DNA of 64,000 nucleotides from Tabrizicola aquatica (GTDB lineage: Bacteria; Pseudomonadota; Alphaproteobacteria; Rhodobacterales; Rhodobacteraceae), in contig NZ_PJON01000002.1 of assembly GCF_002900975.1 (NCBI RefSeq), forward strand, positions 1-64,000, given 5' to 3'. How positions within the stretch are numbered: the first letter of the stretch is position 1; every line of letters starts with the position of its first letter. The notes under the pieces were generated by a model. The model had not been told where the DNA came from and did not search any database. It saw nothing but the letters and a program-made list of their open reading frames with translations. Both the position numbers and the translations under genes were made by a program. Shown here one piece after another: positions 52,411-60,947 of this stretch.

Positions 52411-53121
52411 TTGAAAGATGCCCTCTGGTCCGCCATCGCGACCACCCTGACGTCCGAGATCGCCTCGGGCCACTACCGCCCCGGCGACCGCCTTCCGACC
52501 GAGGCTGCCCTGGCCGCCCGCTTCGGGGTCAACCGCCATACGGTCCGCCATGCCCTTGCGGCGCTGGCCGAGCGCGGGCATGTCCGGTCGCGCCGGGGGG
52601 CGGGCGTGTTCGTCACGCAGCGCCCGACCGACTATCCGCTGGGCCGGCGGGTGCGGTTCCACCAGAACGTGCTGGCAGCGGGGCAGACCCCCTCGCGCCG
52701 GATCAGCCGGTCCGAGACAAGGGCCAGCGATGCCGATGAGGCACGCGCCTTGCGGCTGCGGTCGGGCGAGGCCGTGCATGTCGTGGAAGGGGTGTCACTG
52801 GCCGACGAGCAGCCGATTGCCGCGTTCCGGTCGGTGTTCCCGGCCGCGCGGTTTCCCGATCTGCTGGCCTTGGTCCGCGAAACCGGGTCGATCACCCGCG
52901 CCCTCTCCGGTTCGGGCCTGACCGACTATACGCGCGCCGAGACCCGCCTGACGGCGCAACTGGCGGACCCGGTGCTGGCCGTGGCATTGGCCGTCCGGCC
53001 GGGTGCGCCGGTGCTGCGGACGGTGGCGGTGAACGTCGATCCGGCAGGCGTTCCGATCGAACATGGCCTGACCTGGTTCGCGGGCGAACGGGTGACGCTG
53101 ACGGTGGCGGATCAGCCCTGA
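52411..53121 (+). CDS. phnF: GntR-family (HutC/UTRA) repressor PhnF
   Basis: The 236-residue regulator has an N-terminal GntR winged helix (YRPGDRLPTEAALAARFGVNRHTVRHALAAL) and a UTRA effector domain (about 85-230). It is divergent from phnG, as PhnF usually is, so it probably represses the C-P lyase operon in response to a phosphonate-derived ligand. Translation appears to start at TTG 52411. The next in-frame ATG is far inside. Its 3' end overlaps the convergent acetyltransferase by 10 bases. Confidence 0.9.
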   Translation: MKDALWSAIATTLTSEIASGHYRPGDRLPTEAALAARFGVNRHTVRHALAALAERGHVRSRRGAGVFVTQRPTDYPLGRRVRFHQNVLAAGQTPSRRISRSETRASDADEARALRLRSGEAVHVVEGVSLADEQPIAAFRSVFPAARFPDLLALVRETGSITRALSGSGLTDYTRAETRLTAQLADPVLAVALAVRPGAPVLRTVAVNVDPAGVPIEHGLTWFAGERVTLTVADQP

Positions 53122-53786
53122 TATTTCTCCAGGAAAGCCTCGGCCGTCAGCGCGCGGAAATCGAGCAGGGCGCCGCGCAGCCGCTCGTGCGACCAGTCCC
53201 ACCAGGCCAGCGCCATCAGCCGGTCGGCGATGCCGGGGGCGAAACGGGGCCGGATCGGCTGGGCGGGGATGCCGGCCATGATCATGTAGGGCGGCACGTC
53301 CTTCGTCACCACCGCGCCCGAGGCGATGACCGCCCCGGCGCCGATGATGACCTCGGGCTTCACGATCACGCCGTGGCCAAGCCAGCAGTCCGGGCCCAGA
53401 ACGGTGCGGCGACTGGCACGGTGGGCAAGGAACTCGGCATCGTCGGCGATGTCGTCCCAGTAGTTGGTCGAGCGGTAGAGGAAGTGGTGCAGGCTGGCGT
53501 TGGCCATCGGGTGGTCGGTCGGGCCGATGCGGGTCAGCGCGGCGATGTTGGCGAACTTGCCGACCGTGGTGTTGGCGATGTCGGACAGGCGGTCGCAGTA
53601 GGCGTAGGCTTCGAAGGTGGAGTTGAGGATGCGGCTGCCTTCGCCGACCTCGGTCCAGGGGGCGAAGGTGGAATTCACGATCTGGCAGCCGGGGTGGATC
53701 ACCGCCCCATCCGGGGAAAGGCGCGGTCCACGTTGGGCGGGCTGCCCGGGGTCAATGGTTCCAACGGCTTGCTTGTGGACGTTCAC
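53112..53786 (-). CDS. Left-handed beta-helix (hexapeptide) acetyltransferase of phosphonate clusters
   Basis: The 224-residue protein is built of hexapeptide repeats (SPDGAVIHPGCQIVNSTF, then TVLGPDCWLGHGVIVKPEVIIGAGAVIASGAVV) with the catalytic His region RIGPTDHPMANASLHHFLYR. This is the xenobiotic acetyltransferase-like group regularly found with phn genes. PhnO, the usual aminophosphonate acetyltransferase, is absent, so it may fill that place. It is downstream of the phnCDEE transporter in the same direction across a 222-base gap with hairpins. Confidence 0.85.
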   Translation of the reverse strand: MNVHKQAVGTIDPGQPAQRGPRLSPDGAVIHPGCQIVNSTFAPWTEVGEGSRILNSTFEAYAYCDRLSDIANTTVGKFANIAALTRIGPTDHPMANASLHHFLYRSTNYWDDIADDAEFLAHRASRRTVLGPDCWLGHGVIVKPEVIIGAGAVIASGAVVTKDVPPYMIMAGIPAQPIRPRFAPGIADRLMALAWWDWSHERLRGALLDFRALTAEAFLEKYQG

Positions 53787-53877
53787 AGTCGCTTAACCTT
53801 CTTCCTGTCGCCCGGCCGGGGCGGTTTTCGCAAGGAGCGCTGCCGCGCAAGTCCTTTGTCTCGTCGTCGGGCTTCGC

Positions 53878-54000
53878 CTCCTCCTCGGAGGCTGGGGGTT
53901 TCACCCCCAGACCCCCAGGATATTTTCACCAGTATGAAAGGCGTGGCTTTAGGGTGGGACGGCGAGCCTCGGGCGGGGATATTTGGGCAAAGATGAGACC
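53878..54000. repeat. Intergenic hairpin and repeat region
   Basis: Hairpin CTGGGGGTTTCACCCCCAG (53890-53908) is followed by two related 23-base elements, both beginning GGATATTT and containing ATGA (about 53920 and 53977). Such GGATATTT-type segments after gene ends look like a dispersed Rhodobacteraceae intergenic element. It lies 3' of phnE and 5' of the acetyltransferase. Confidence 0.5.
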
Positions 54001-54008
54001 ACGGGGCA

Positions 54009-55340
54009 TCAGGAGGGGCTGCCCTTGATCAGCTTGCGGCGCAGCCAGCCGGAGAGGCTGTCCATCAGCATCACCATCAGGATGATGAGGACCATGTAAT
54101 AGGCGACTTCCTCCCAGTCCTTCTGGGTGATGATCGCCTGGGTGAGCAGCAGGCCGATCCCGCCGCCGACAATGGCGCCGATCACGGTCGCGCTGCGGGT
54201 GTTGGATTCCAGATAGTAGAGAACCTGGGACAACAGGACCGGCATGATCTGCGGGATTACCCCGAAGCGGGCGCGCTGCAGACTGTTCGCGCCGGTGGAC
54301 TGGATGCCTTCGACCTGACGCTCGTCGATGTTCTCCAACGCTTCGGAAAAGGTCTTGCCGAAGGTGCCGGCGTCGGTGATCGCGATGGCAATGGCGCCGG
54401 TCATCGGTCCGGGCCCGAAGGCGCGGGAAAGGATGATCGTCCAGATCAGCCCGTCCACCCCCCGGATGAAGTCGAAGAACCGGCGGGCGGCAAAGCGCAA
54501 GGGACCAAGCGGCATGAAGTTGCGGGCGGCGAGGAAGCCCAGTGGCAGCGCCACGATGGCAGCCGCCATGGTGCCGAGGAAGGCCATCAGGATCGTCTCG
54601 AAGATCGCCCAGGCGACGTCGCCGTGCCGCCACATCTTGTTGGTCCAGACCTCGCTGGCCATGTAGCCAAGGTTGCTGCGATCGGGGTCGATCCGGTCGC
54701 CGACCGTGGCCAGGGATGCCAGTTCGCCGAAGGACTTGCCGTAGAACGGGCTGTCGAGGGTGAAGAAGAAAAGCTCCCACCCCGGTTGGTATCTGAAGGT
54801 CTCGACCTTTGAGCGGGTGTAGGTGAAGCGACCGGCGTCCGTGGTGACGCCGATCCGGTTTTCCGAGACGGAAATCCAGTCCGGGATCGGCTGGGGCGCG
54901 GTCAGCGCGGGGCGACCGTCCACGGAACGGATGTCGATGGTGCCGTAACCCGGCACGGTCATGCGTGCGCCGGCGTCGTCATAGGTGACGACATGGCCAG
55001 TCCCAAGGTCGATGGTGGTGACGCTGCCCGCCATGGTCACCCAGTCGGGCAGCATCCCTTCCGGGTAGGTGCCCTTGCCTTCGCCCTCGATGGCGATGAC
55101 CACCTTGCCCGAGCGGTTGTCGCGGCTGACATGGGTCTTGTGCGACCAGAAGTCGGACAGCAGGATCGCGGCATTGTCGAAGCGCGCACGCTGCGCCAGG
55201 CCGGCGATGTCAAAGCTGATCGCGGCGTAGATCAGGTAGGCCAGGATCGCTGCGGGAACGGCAAAAGCCAGGCGGCGTTTGCGGATGAACCGTTGGGTGA
55301 TCGTGTCGGCCAGCGCAGGGGAAAGTGGCATCGCAGTCAT
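54009..55340 (-). CDS. phnE: Phosphonate ABC transporter permease PhnE (long form)
   Basis: The 443-residue protein has a first membrane segment at about 25-45. A periplasmic domain of roughly 160 residues follows (rich in TVPGYGTIDIRSVDGRP-type beta strands), and then the permease core with DGLIWTIILSRAFGPGPMTGAIAIAI and ESNTRSATVIGAIVGGGIGLLL. Ordinary PhnE is about 260-290 residues, so the N-terminal insertion is extra. It pairs with the shorter PhnE upstream (3 bases between) and PhnC/PhnD to import phosphonates. Confidence 0.9.
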   Translation of the reverse strand: MTAMPLSPALADTITQRFIRKRRLAFAVPAAILAYLIYAAISFDIAGLAQRARFDNAAILLSDFWSHKTHVSRDNRSGKVVIAIEGEGKGTYPEGMLPDWVTMAGSVTTIDLGTGHVVTYDDAGARMTVPGYGTIDIRSVDGRPALTAPQPIPDWISVSENRIGVTTDAGRFTYTRSKVETFRYQPGWELFFFTLDSPFYGKSFGELASLATVGDRIDPDRSNLGYMASEVWTNKMWRHGDVAWAIFETILMAFLGTMAAAIVALPLGFLAARNFMPLGPLRFAARRFFDFIRGVDGLIWTIILSRAFGPGPMTGAIAIAITDAGTFGKTFSEALENIDERQVEGIQSTGANSLQRARFGVIPQIMPVLLSQVLYYLESNTRSATVIGAIVGGGIGLLLTQAIITQKDWEEVAYYMVLIILMVMLMDSLSGWLRRKLIKGSPS

Positions 55341-55343
55341 GGT

Positions 55344-56222
55344 TCAGTGCCCCTTCACCAGCTTGTGGCGGTAGTGGTCGGAGATGCGGTCGATGACCAC
55401 GATGGCCAGGAACAGCAGCAGGAAGATCGCGACCACCTGGTCATAGCGGCCCTGGCCCCATTGCATCGCCAGCTTCAGGTCGTGGCCAATCCCGCCTTCG
55501 CCGACAAAGCCCAGGATGGCGCTGGCGCGGACGTTGATCTCGAACCGCAGCAGCGCATAGCTCAGCCAGTTCGGCGCGACCTGCGGGATCACCCCCAACC
55601 ACATGCGCTGCGACCAGGTGGCGCCGACCGATTGCAGGCCCTCGACCGGTTTCAGGTCGGCGTTCTCGGCGACCTCCGAGAACAGCTTGCCCAGGGCACC
55701 GCCGGTGTGCAGCGCGATGGCGATGACGGCCGGGACCGGGCCACCGCCCAGGATATAGATCAGCACCAGCGCGACGACGATCTCGGGCACGGCGCGCAAA
55801 GCGTCCATCGTGCGGCGAAAGAGCGGGACCAGACGCGGCCAGCGGGCAAGGCTGCGGGTGGCCAGAAGCGACAGCGACATCGCGGCCAGCGCGCCAAGCA
55901 GGGTGGCGACGGCGGCGATGTTCAAGGTCTCGATCAGGGCGGGGACGTGGTCCCAGAACAGACCGGGCAGCAGGGCGCGCTTTTCCCAGGCTTCGGCAAG
56001 AACCTCGGCCGGGAAATCAAAGACCTGGTGCAGCCCGTCCCAGAAGCCGCCGGCGTTGCGATCGTCGGCAAGCATCCAGCCCGAGGCCATGAGGGCCAGG
56101 AAAACGACCATGAGGATGCCGCCATACATCCGCTTGCGGCGGACCATCTCAAGATAGGCCTCGCGATTGTCCGCGAGATCGGGGCGGCGGCCCCGTTCAG
56201 GTCCGAAGGCGATATCGACCAT
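55344..56222 (-). CDS. phnE: Phosphonate ABC transporter permease PhnE
   Basis: The 292-residue permease has about six membrane segments and the conserved cytoplasmic coupling loop LKPVEGLQSVGATWSQRMWLGVIP. It ends with RFEINVRASAILGFVGEGGIGHDL, diagnostic of PhnE/PtxC permeases. It heterodimerises presumably with the long permease encoded next. A strong terminator-like hairpin sits between phnD and this gene, so its expression is likely lower than that of the binding protein. Confidence 0.94.
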   Translation of the reverse strand: MVDIAFGPERGRRPDLADNREAYLEMVRRKRMYGGILMVVFLALMASGWMLADDRNAGGFWDGLHQVFDFPAEVLAEAWEKRALLPGLFWDHVPALIETLNIAAVATLLGALAAMSLSLLATRSLARWPRLVPLFRRTMDALRAVPEIVVALVLIYILGGGPVPAVIAIALHTGGALGKLFSEVAENADLKPVEGLQSVGATWSQRMWLGVIPQVAPNWLSYALLRFEINVRASAILGFVGEGGIGHDLKLAMQWGQGRYDQVVAIFLLLFLAIVVIDRISDHYRHKLVKGH

Positions 56223-56234
56223 TGGTTCTTCCAG

Positions 56235-56272
56235 AAAAAGGGGCCGGACCCCGGGGAGCGCGGGGTCCGGCC
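56235..56272 (-). terminator. Attenuating terminator between phnD and phnE
   Basis: 12-base perfect arms GGCCGGACCCCG (56242-56253) and CGGGGTCCGGCC (56261-56272). On the minus strand they are followed by CCTTTTT. This would allow more binding protein than permease. Confidence 0.8.
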
Positions 56273-56283
56273 GGGAGGCTGGA

Positions 56284-57180
56284 TTACATGCCTTCCTGAA
56301 GCTTGCGGGCGGCGATGATGCCCAGATAGTCCTCATGCTTCACCGGGACGAAGTCCTTGGCCTCACCGGCGGCGACGGCATAGGCACACTCGGGGTCGGT
56401 TTCCCACATCGTGTCGAGCATCGCGTACATCTTGTCCTTGATGTCCTGCGGCAGGGTCTTGCGCGCGACAATCGGGCCTTCCGGGATCAGCTTCGAGCGC
56501 CAGATTTCCTGGATCGTCGTCATGTCGACCAGGCCCGAGTCGGCAGCCTTGCGGAACGCGCCCGAGTTGAAGCCATCCTCCCAGTTGCCAAGGCCGTCGG
56601 CCCAGGCCACGGCAGCGTCGAAGTCACCGTTGGCCACGCCGACGATGGACTGTTCGTGGCCGCCCGACATCTTCACTTCGGCGAAGTAGTCTTCCAGCTT
56701 GCCATAGGTTTCCTGCAGTTCAGCGCCGGGGACAAGGTAGCCGGACGTCGAGTTCGGGTCGGCGAAGGCGAAGGTCTTGCCCTTTGCGTCATCCATCGAG
56801 GCGATGCCGCTGTCGACCTTGGCAAAGCCGATGGCATAGTAGCCGGTGGTGCCATCAAGGTTCTGCTTGGTCAGCATCACGTCCACGGCCTCGGGGTTGG
56901 TCAGATGGGTCTTGGCATAGGCCGAAGCGCCCAGCCAGGCAAAGTCGAGCGAGCCGCCAAGCAGGCCCTGGATCACGCCGTCATAATCGGCGGGTGTGAA
57001 CAGCTTGGTCGGGACGCCAAGCTCGGCTTCGACCTTGGCGCGGAAGCATTCCAGGTTGGTCATGCGGTCCTGGGCGTTCTCGCCGCCAAGAATGCCGATG
57101 TTGAATTCGGTGATCTCCTGCGCGGTCGCCGCAGTGGCGATCAGCGACACAAGGGCGGTTGCAGTCAGCAGCTTTTGCAT
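56284..57180 (-). CDS. phnD: Phosphonate-binding periplasmic protein PhnD
   Basis: The 298-residue protein has a signal peptide (MQKLLTATALVSLIATAATA). The PhnD domain follows: FNIGILGGENAQDRM, LDFAWLGASAYAKT, ADPNSTSGYLVPGAELQ (ligand loop with the Ser-Thr-Ser that grips phosphonate oxygens) and SGGHEQSIVGVANGDFDAAV. It delivers phosphonates to PhnC/E/E. Encoded second in the phnCDEE unit. Confidence 0.96.
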   Translation of the reverse strand: MQKLLTATALVSLIATAATAQEITEFNIGILGGENAQDRMTNLECFRAKVEAELGVPTKLFTPADYDGVIQGLLGGSLDFAWLGASAYAKTHLTNPEAVDVMLTKQNLDGTTGYYAIGFAKVDSGIASMDDAKGKTFAFADPNSTSGYLVPGAELQETYGKLEDYFAEVKMSGGHEQSIVGVANGDFDAAVAWADGLGNWEDGFNSGAFRKAADSGLVDMTTIQEIWRSKLIPEGPIVARKTLPQDIKDKMYAMLDTMWETDPECAYAVAAGEAKDFVPVKHEDYLGIIAARKLQEGM

Positions 57181-57208
57181 GGTTTCTCCGTGGGTTGGTC
57201 GTCTGGGG

Positions 57209-58027
57209 TCACGACAGCATCAGGTCCGCATAGGACCGGTCTGCCGCAGTGTCGGTGGGGATCGAGGTCGAGGTGGCGGCCTCGTTGAAGCTTTCGTCGG
57301 CGCCGTAGATGTCGCGGGCGACGCCGGTGGACAGCTGCTCGGGCGTGCCGTCAAAGACGATGCGGCCGTCGCGCATCCCGATCACGCGGTCGCAATAGCG
57401 CCGGGCGGTATCAAGGGTGTGCAGGTTGGCGATGACCATGCGACCATCCTCGACGTTGATCCGCTTCAGGGTGTCCATCACCACCTGCGCGTTCATCGGG
57501 TCGAGGGAGGCGATGGGTTCATCCGCCAGGATGATCTTCGGATCCTGCATAAGGGCGCGGGCGATGGCGACGCGCTGTTGCTGGCCGCCGGACAGCGCCT
57601 CGGCGCGTTTCGGGGCCTGCTCGCTGATGCCAAGGCGGTCCAGGATCTCCAGCGCGCGCAGGATGTCGGCGCGGGGCCAGAGGTTGAACATCGTTTGCAG
57701 CGTGGACCGGCGGTTCAGGATGCCGTGCAACACGTTCGACGCCACGTCCATCCGCGGCACAAGATTGAACTGCTGGAAGATCATCGCGCAATGCGACTGC
57801 CAGGCCCGCGCCTCGGCACCCTTCAGGGCCAGCACGTTGCGGCCATCCACGCGGATCTCGCCGGAGGTCGCATCCAGAAGCCGGTTCATCATCCGCAGGA
57901 AGGTGGATTTGCCCGCACCGGAACGGCCGATGATGCCGACAAAGGCCGGCCGGTCGATGGAAAAGCTGATGTTGTCGACGGCGGCCTTCTGGCCGAACAT
58001 CCGCGTCACGCCCTGCACATCCAGCAT
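57209..58027 (-). CDS. phnC: Phosphonate ABC transporter ATPase PhnC
   Basis: The 272-residue ATPase has Walker [19 protein letters not shown], the signature [17 protein letters not shown], Walker [16 protein letters not shown] and the PhnC-typical [23 protein letters not shown]. It is the first gene of phnCDEE. A Pho-box-like sequence lies between it and the preceding acyltransferase gene, so it can be transcribed separately from the second operon upstream. Confidence 0.96.
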   Translation of the reverse strand: MLDVQGVTRMFGQKAAVDNISFSIDRPAFVGIIGRSGAGKSTFLRMMNRLLDATSGEIRVDGRNVLALKGAEARAWQSHCAMIFQQFNLVPRMDVASNVLHGILNRRSTLQTMFNLWPRADILRALEILDRLGISEQAPKRAEALSGGQQQRVAIARALMQDPKIILADEPIASLDPMNAQVVMDTLKRINVEDGRMVIANLHTLDTARRYCDRVIGMRDGRIVFDGTPEQLSTGVARDIYGADESFNEAATSTSIPTDTAADRSYADLMLS

Positions 58028-58095
58028 TGCCAGCCCCTCATCCTTGCGACTGGCGACCGTCTACCGACCGGATGTGACAGCGCGCCGAACCCTGG

Positions 58096-58113
58096 GTGAA
58101 GCTTGTGTGACGC
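58096..58113 (-). promoter_or_regulatory. Pho-box-like site before phnC
   Basis: Minus strand GCGTCACACAAGCTTCAC: 7-4-7 arrangement with degenerate TCAC half-sites. Weaker than the sites at 52384 and 63455, but correctly placed about 70 bases before phnC. Confidence 0.45.
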
Positions 58114-58116
58114 GGG

Positions 58117-59022
58117 CTACCACTTGATGTGGCTCGGCCAGACATAGGTCTCGTCAGGGTTCGGCAGCGCGGGGGTGGCAAGCGCCATGCAGCGCTGGCG
58201 CAGCGTTACCGCCACCTGGTCACGGTCCAGCGCGGCAAGCTCAACCGCCGGGATGGGCGCGCCCAGGCGCAGGTCCACCGGGCGGCCGATGCGGCGGCGG
58301 GTTTCGTGGAAGATCAGCGCCACGCGCAGCGGGTAAGAGGTGTGGCTGGCGATCTGAAAGAGGCGCGAGTTCTGGCCGGCGAAATGCACCGGCAGCGTGG
58401 TCACGCCGGGGATCGTTGCCAGGCGGCCGACAAAAGGATGCCAGGGCGCATCCACCGCCCGGCCACCCAGCGGGCGGTTTGCCGTCGCCACCCCGCCCGC
58501 CGGAAACAGCGCCACGACCTTGCCCGCCTGAAGCAGCGCCGCCGCCTGCCGCCGCGTCTCGGCCGTCAGCCGCCGCGCCTCGGCCGTGCCAGAGAAATCG
58601 ACCGGCAACAGATGGGGATCAACCTCGGGCACCCGGCAAAGCAGGCTGTTGGTCAGGATGCGCACATTGCCGCGCAGCTGCATCGCCAGATGACCCAGCG
58701 CCAGCCCGTCCACCACGCCAAAAGGATGGTTCGCCACCAGCAGAAGCCCGCCCTTGGACGGCAGCGCGTCCAGATGCGCTGCGCCGGCCAGACGCGGCTC
58801 GATCTGCAACTGGCGCAGGGCGGCCGCAAAGACCGGAACGCCGGGGGCGCGGTCGCTCCAGGCCCAGTCAAGGTACAGCCGCCGCAGCCGGGGCTGGCCA
58901 GTCAGCATCTCGACCGCGCGGATCAGGCTGCGGCGAAAGCGCGACTGGCCGGGGTGGGAGTAGGTAAAGTCGGCTTGCGGCGGGGCGGGAAGGCTGTCGA
59001 AGCTGGCAAGCGCGTCGAACAT
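58117..59022 (-). CDS. Phospholipid/glycerol acyltransferase-like protein (PlsC fold, hemolysin-like group)
   Basis: The 301-residue protein has the acyltransferase core. LLLVANHPFGVVDGLALGHL (NHx4D motif I) comes first, then VVALFPAGGVATANRPLGG (FPxG motif III) and TTLPVHFAGQNSRLFQ (motif IV). The layout resembles the COG3176/lysophospholipid acyltransferase group, some members of which N-acylate ornithine in phosphate-free lipids. It is the last gene of the second phn-like operon, 9 bases after the PhnM paralogue. The role could be lipid remodelling in phosphate starvation or acylation of an imported compound. Both are inference. Confidence 0.85.
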   Translation of the reverse strand: MFDALASFDSLPAPPQADFTYSHPGQSRFRRSLIRAVEMLTGQPRLRRLYLDWAWSDRAPGVPVFAAALRQLQIEPRLAGAAHLDALPSKGGLLLVANHPFGVVDGLALGHLAMQLRGNVRILTNSLLCRVPEVDPHLLPVDFSGTAEARRLTAETRRQAAALLQAGKVVALFPAGGVATANRPLGGRAVDAPWHPFVGRLATIPGVTTLPVHFAGQNSRLFQIASHTSYPLRVALIFHETRRRIGRPVDLRLGAPIPAVELAALDRDQVAVTLRQRCMALATPALPNPDETYVWPSHIKW

Positions 59023-59031
59023 CGGGGCCTC

Positions 59032-60282
59032 CTAAAGGGCGGCTTCGGGCAGGGCGGCTTCGGGAAGAGGGAGCAGCGGCAAGGCGGAATAGCCCCCCCG
59101 GCCCGCAACCCAGGTGCGCAGGGGGGCGGGGGGCTGGCCCTCGGGCCAATCAAGGAGCAGAAGGTCCGCGCGCAGGCCGGGGGCGATGCGCCCGCGGTCG
59201 GTCAACCCCATTGCCCGGGCCGGGTTCAGCGAGACCAGGTTCCACAGCACCGGCAGCGGCGCCACGCGGTCGGCCTGCAACCGAACCATCGCGCCCAGCA
59301 TGGCGGGGTAGAAGTAATCCGACGCCAGGATATCGCACAGCCCGCGCGCGATCATCGCGGCCGCGCCGGGGCTGCCCAGATGGCTGCCGCCGCGCATCGC
59401 GTTCGGCGCGCCCAGGATGATCGGGTCGCCCGCCGCACGCGCGGCCAGAAAGACGCGCTCGTGCATCGGAAACTCGGCCACCGTGGCGCCAAGATTGCGG
59501 TAATAGGCCCGGGTCTCGACCTGGCTGTCGTCATGCGACAGCATCGGGGCATTGGCGCTGCGGGCCAGCGCCGCCATCCGGGCGACATGGGCCGGCACCT
59601 CGGCCCGCCGCGCCCAGACGCCGGTCAGAAGGGCCACATACTCCTCGGGCGAGACATGGGCACGGCGGGCGTGGTCGGCCATCTTCTTCTGGAAGCGCGG
59701 CGCGTCAAAGGGCGTGACCGGATAGCCGGCCACCTGGTCAAAGGGCCGATCCTGCACCGCCACATCCGGGTGCAGCAGCATCGAGGTCGTATGGTCGTTG
59801 AAGGCCAGCGCCGGGCGGTCGGCACTGGTCAGGGCCTGGGAAATCAGCGGCTCGGCCTCGTGGCAGAAGGTCTCCCAGCGCAGTTGCAGGCGGTTGTCCA
59901 CGGTCAGGCGGGGACGCAGGCGCTCCAGCGCGCGCAGGATCTGCCAGCCGGTGTCCACGCTGCGCAGGCCCGGCTCCCAGGACAGGGTCAGGGCGTGATA
60001 TGCGGTGGCGATGCCATTCGCGGCCAGTTGGCGGTCAGTCTCCAGCAGCGCGGTCTCCACCGGGACCATGACGCCGGGGCGGGGCATCACCTGACGCTCG
60101 AACGCGTCGCCATGCGCATCGACGAAGGCCGGGGCAAGCAGCCGACCCCGCGCCGGGATCACCGCCGCCCCGTCGCGGGCCACGTCGATGCCGGTGATGC
60201 GCCCCGCCTCGATGCGGACCGAGGCGATCTCGACCCGGTCCTCCAGGACGACGCGGGCGCCTTCGATCAGCTCGGCCCTCAT
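59032..60282 (-). CDS. Divergent PhnM paralogue (amidohydrolase family)
   Basis: The 416-residue protein shares PhnM landmarks in order: RLLAPAFVDAHGDAFERQVMPRPG (HxD), MLSHDDSQVETRAYY, ILGAPNAMRGGSHLGSP and CDILASDYFYPAML. It differs strongly from the canonical PhnM at 45393: it is longer, DAHGDAFER replaces ELHTDNLER, and it has an extra segment (about 105-200). It probably hydrolyses a triphosphate or phospho-sugar of a related phosphonate, but no C-P lyase genes are in this operon. Its start overlaps the methyltransferase stop by 4 bases. The C terminus ends in a short PEAAL duplication. Confidence 0.88.
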   Translation of the reverse strand: MRAELIEGARVVLEDRVEIASVRIEAGRITGIDVARDGAAVIPARGRLLAPAFVDAHGDAFERQVMPRPGVMVPVETALLETDRQLAANGIATAYHALTLSWEPGLRSVDTGWQILRALERLRPRLTVDNRLQLRWETFCHEAEPLISQALTSADRPALAFNDHTTSMLLHPDVAVQDRPFDQVAGYPVTPFDAPRFQKKMADHARRAHVSPEEYVALLTGVWARRAEVPAHVARMAALARSANAPMLSHDDSQVETRAYYRNLGATVAEFPMHERVFLAARAAGDPIILGAPNAMRGGSHLGSPGAAAMIARGLCDILASDYFYPAMLGAMVRLQADRVAPLPVLWNLVSLNPARAMGLTDRGRIAPGLRADLLLLDWPEGQPPAPLRTWVAGRGGYSALPLLPLPEAALPEAAL

Positions 60283-60947
60283 GCCAGACGCTCGGCCAGC
60301 AGGTGCCAGTGCCAGGAGCCGGGCTTGCCATGCGGGCGGTCGAACAGGGTAAAGACCTCGAACCCCCACATCAGCGACAGCAGGTCGGGCGCGGTGCAGA
60401 AGTAATGCGGGTGGATCTTGTCGCCCTCGCCCTCGAACACCCAGGTGTTGCGGCTGATCTCGCGGCCCGGGGCGGCGGCCCGTTCGACCGGCAGGCGGCG
60501 GGCGGACAGCATGGTGGCCATGAAGGTGCCACCCGGGCGCAGGACGCGGGCCACCTCGGACAGCGTGCGGCGGACGACGGTTTCGTCGCCGTGATAGATG
60601 ACGTTCCAGGCCAGGACATGGTCGAAGCTGGCGGCGGCGAAGGGCAGGTCGGTCATCGGCGCCTGCACCGTGTCGATGGTCAGCCCCTTGGCGAAGGCGG
60701 CGGCGGCAACGGCGGCGGTCGCGGCCTCGGAGGCATCAAGCGCGGTGACCTGGTGGCCGTCCTCGGCAAAGGCCAGCGCGTGCCGGCCGATCCCCGCGCC
60801 CAGATCCAGGATGCGAGAGCCGGGGCGCAGGGTGCTGACATGGTCGATGGCCCAGGGCTCGGGCATGGCCCAGGGCGACGCGGCATCGGCCTTCTTCCAC
60901 TCGGCGTTCCAGTACAGATGCGCGGTGTCGGTGAGCATGTGGTTCAT
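60279..60947 (-). CDS. Class I SAM-dependent methyltransferase
   Basis: The 222-residue Rossmann-fold enzyme has the SAM motif GSRILDLGAGIGRHALAFAEDGHQVTALD and motif IV region FDHVLAWNVIYHGDETVVRRT. VARVLRPGGTFMATML follows, then a C-terminal HPHYFCTAPDLLSLMWGFEV. It resembles the TehB/UbiE-like small-molecule group. It overlaps both neighbours by 4 bases, in the middle of the transporter-PhnM-acyltransferase operon, which suggests that the methyl acceptor belongs to the same pathway. The acceptor is unknown. Confidence 0.9.
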   Translation of the reverse strand: MNHMLTDTAHLYWNAEWKKADAASPWAMPEPWAIDHVSTLRPGSRILDLGAGIGRHALAFAEDGHQVTALDASEAATAAVAAAAFAKGLTIDTVQAPMTDLPFAAASFDHVLAWNVIYHGDETVVRRTLSEVARVLRPGGTFMATMLSARRLPVERAAAPGREISRNTWVFEGEGDKIHPHYFCTAPDLLSLMWGFEVFTLFDRPHGKPGSWHWHLLAERLA

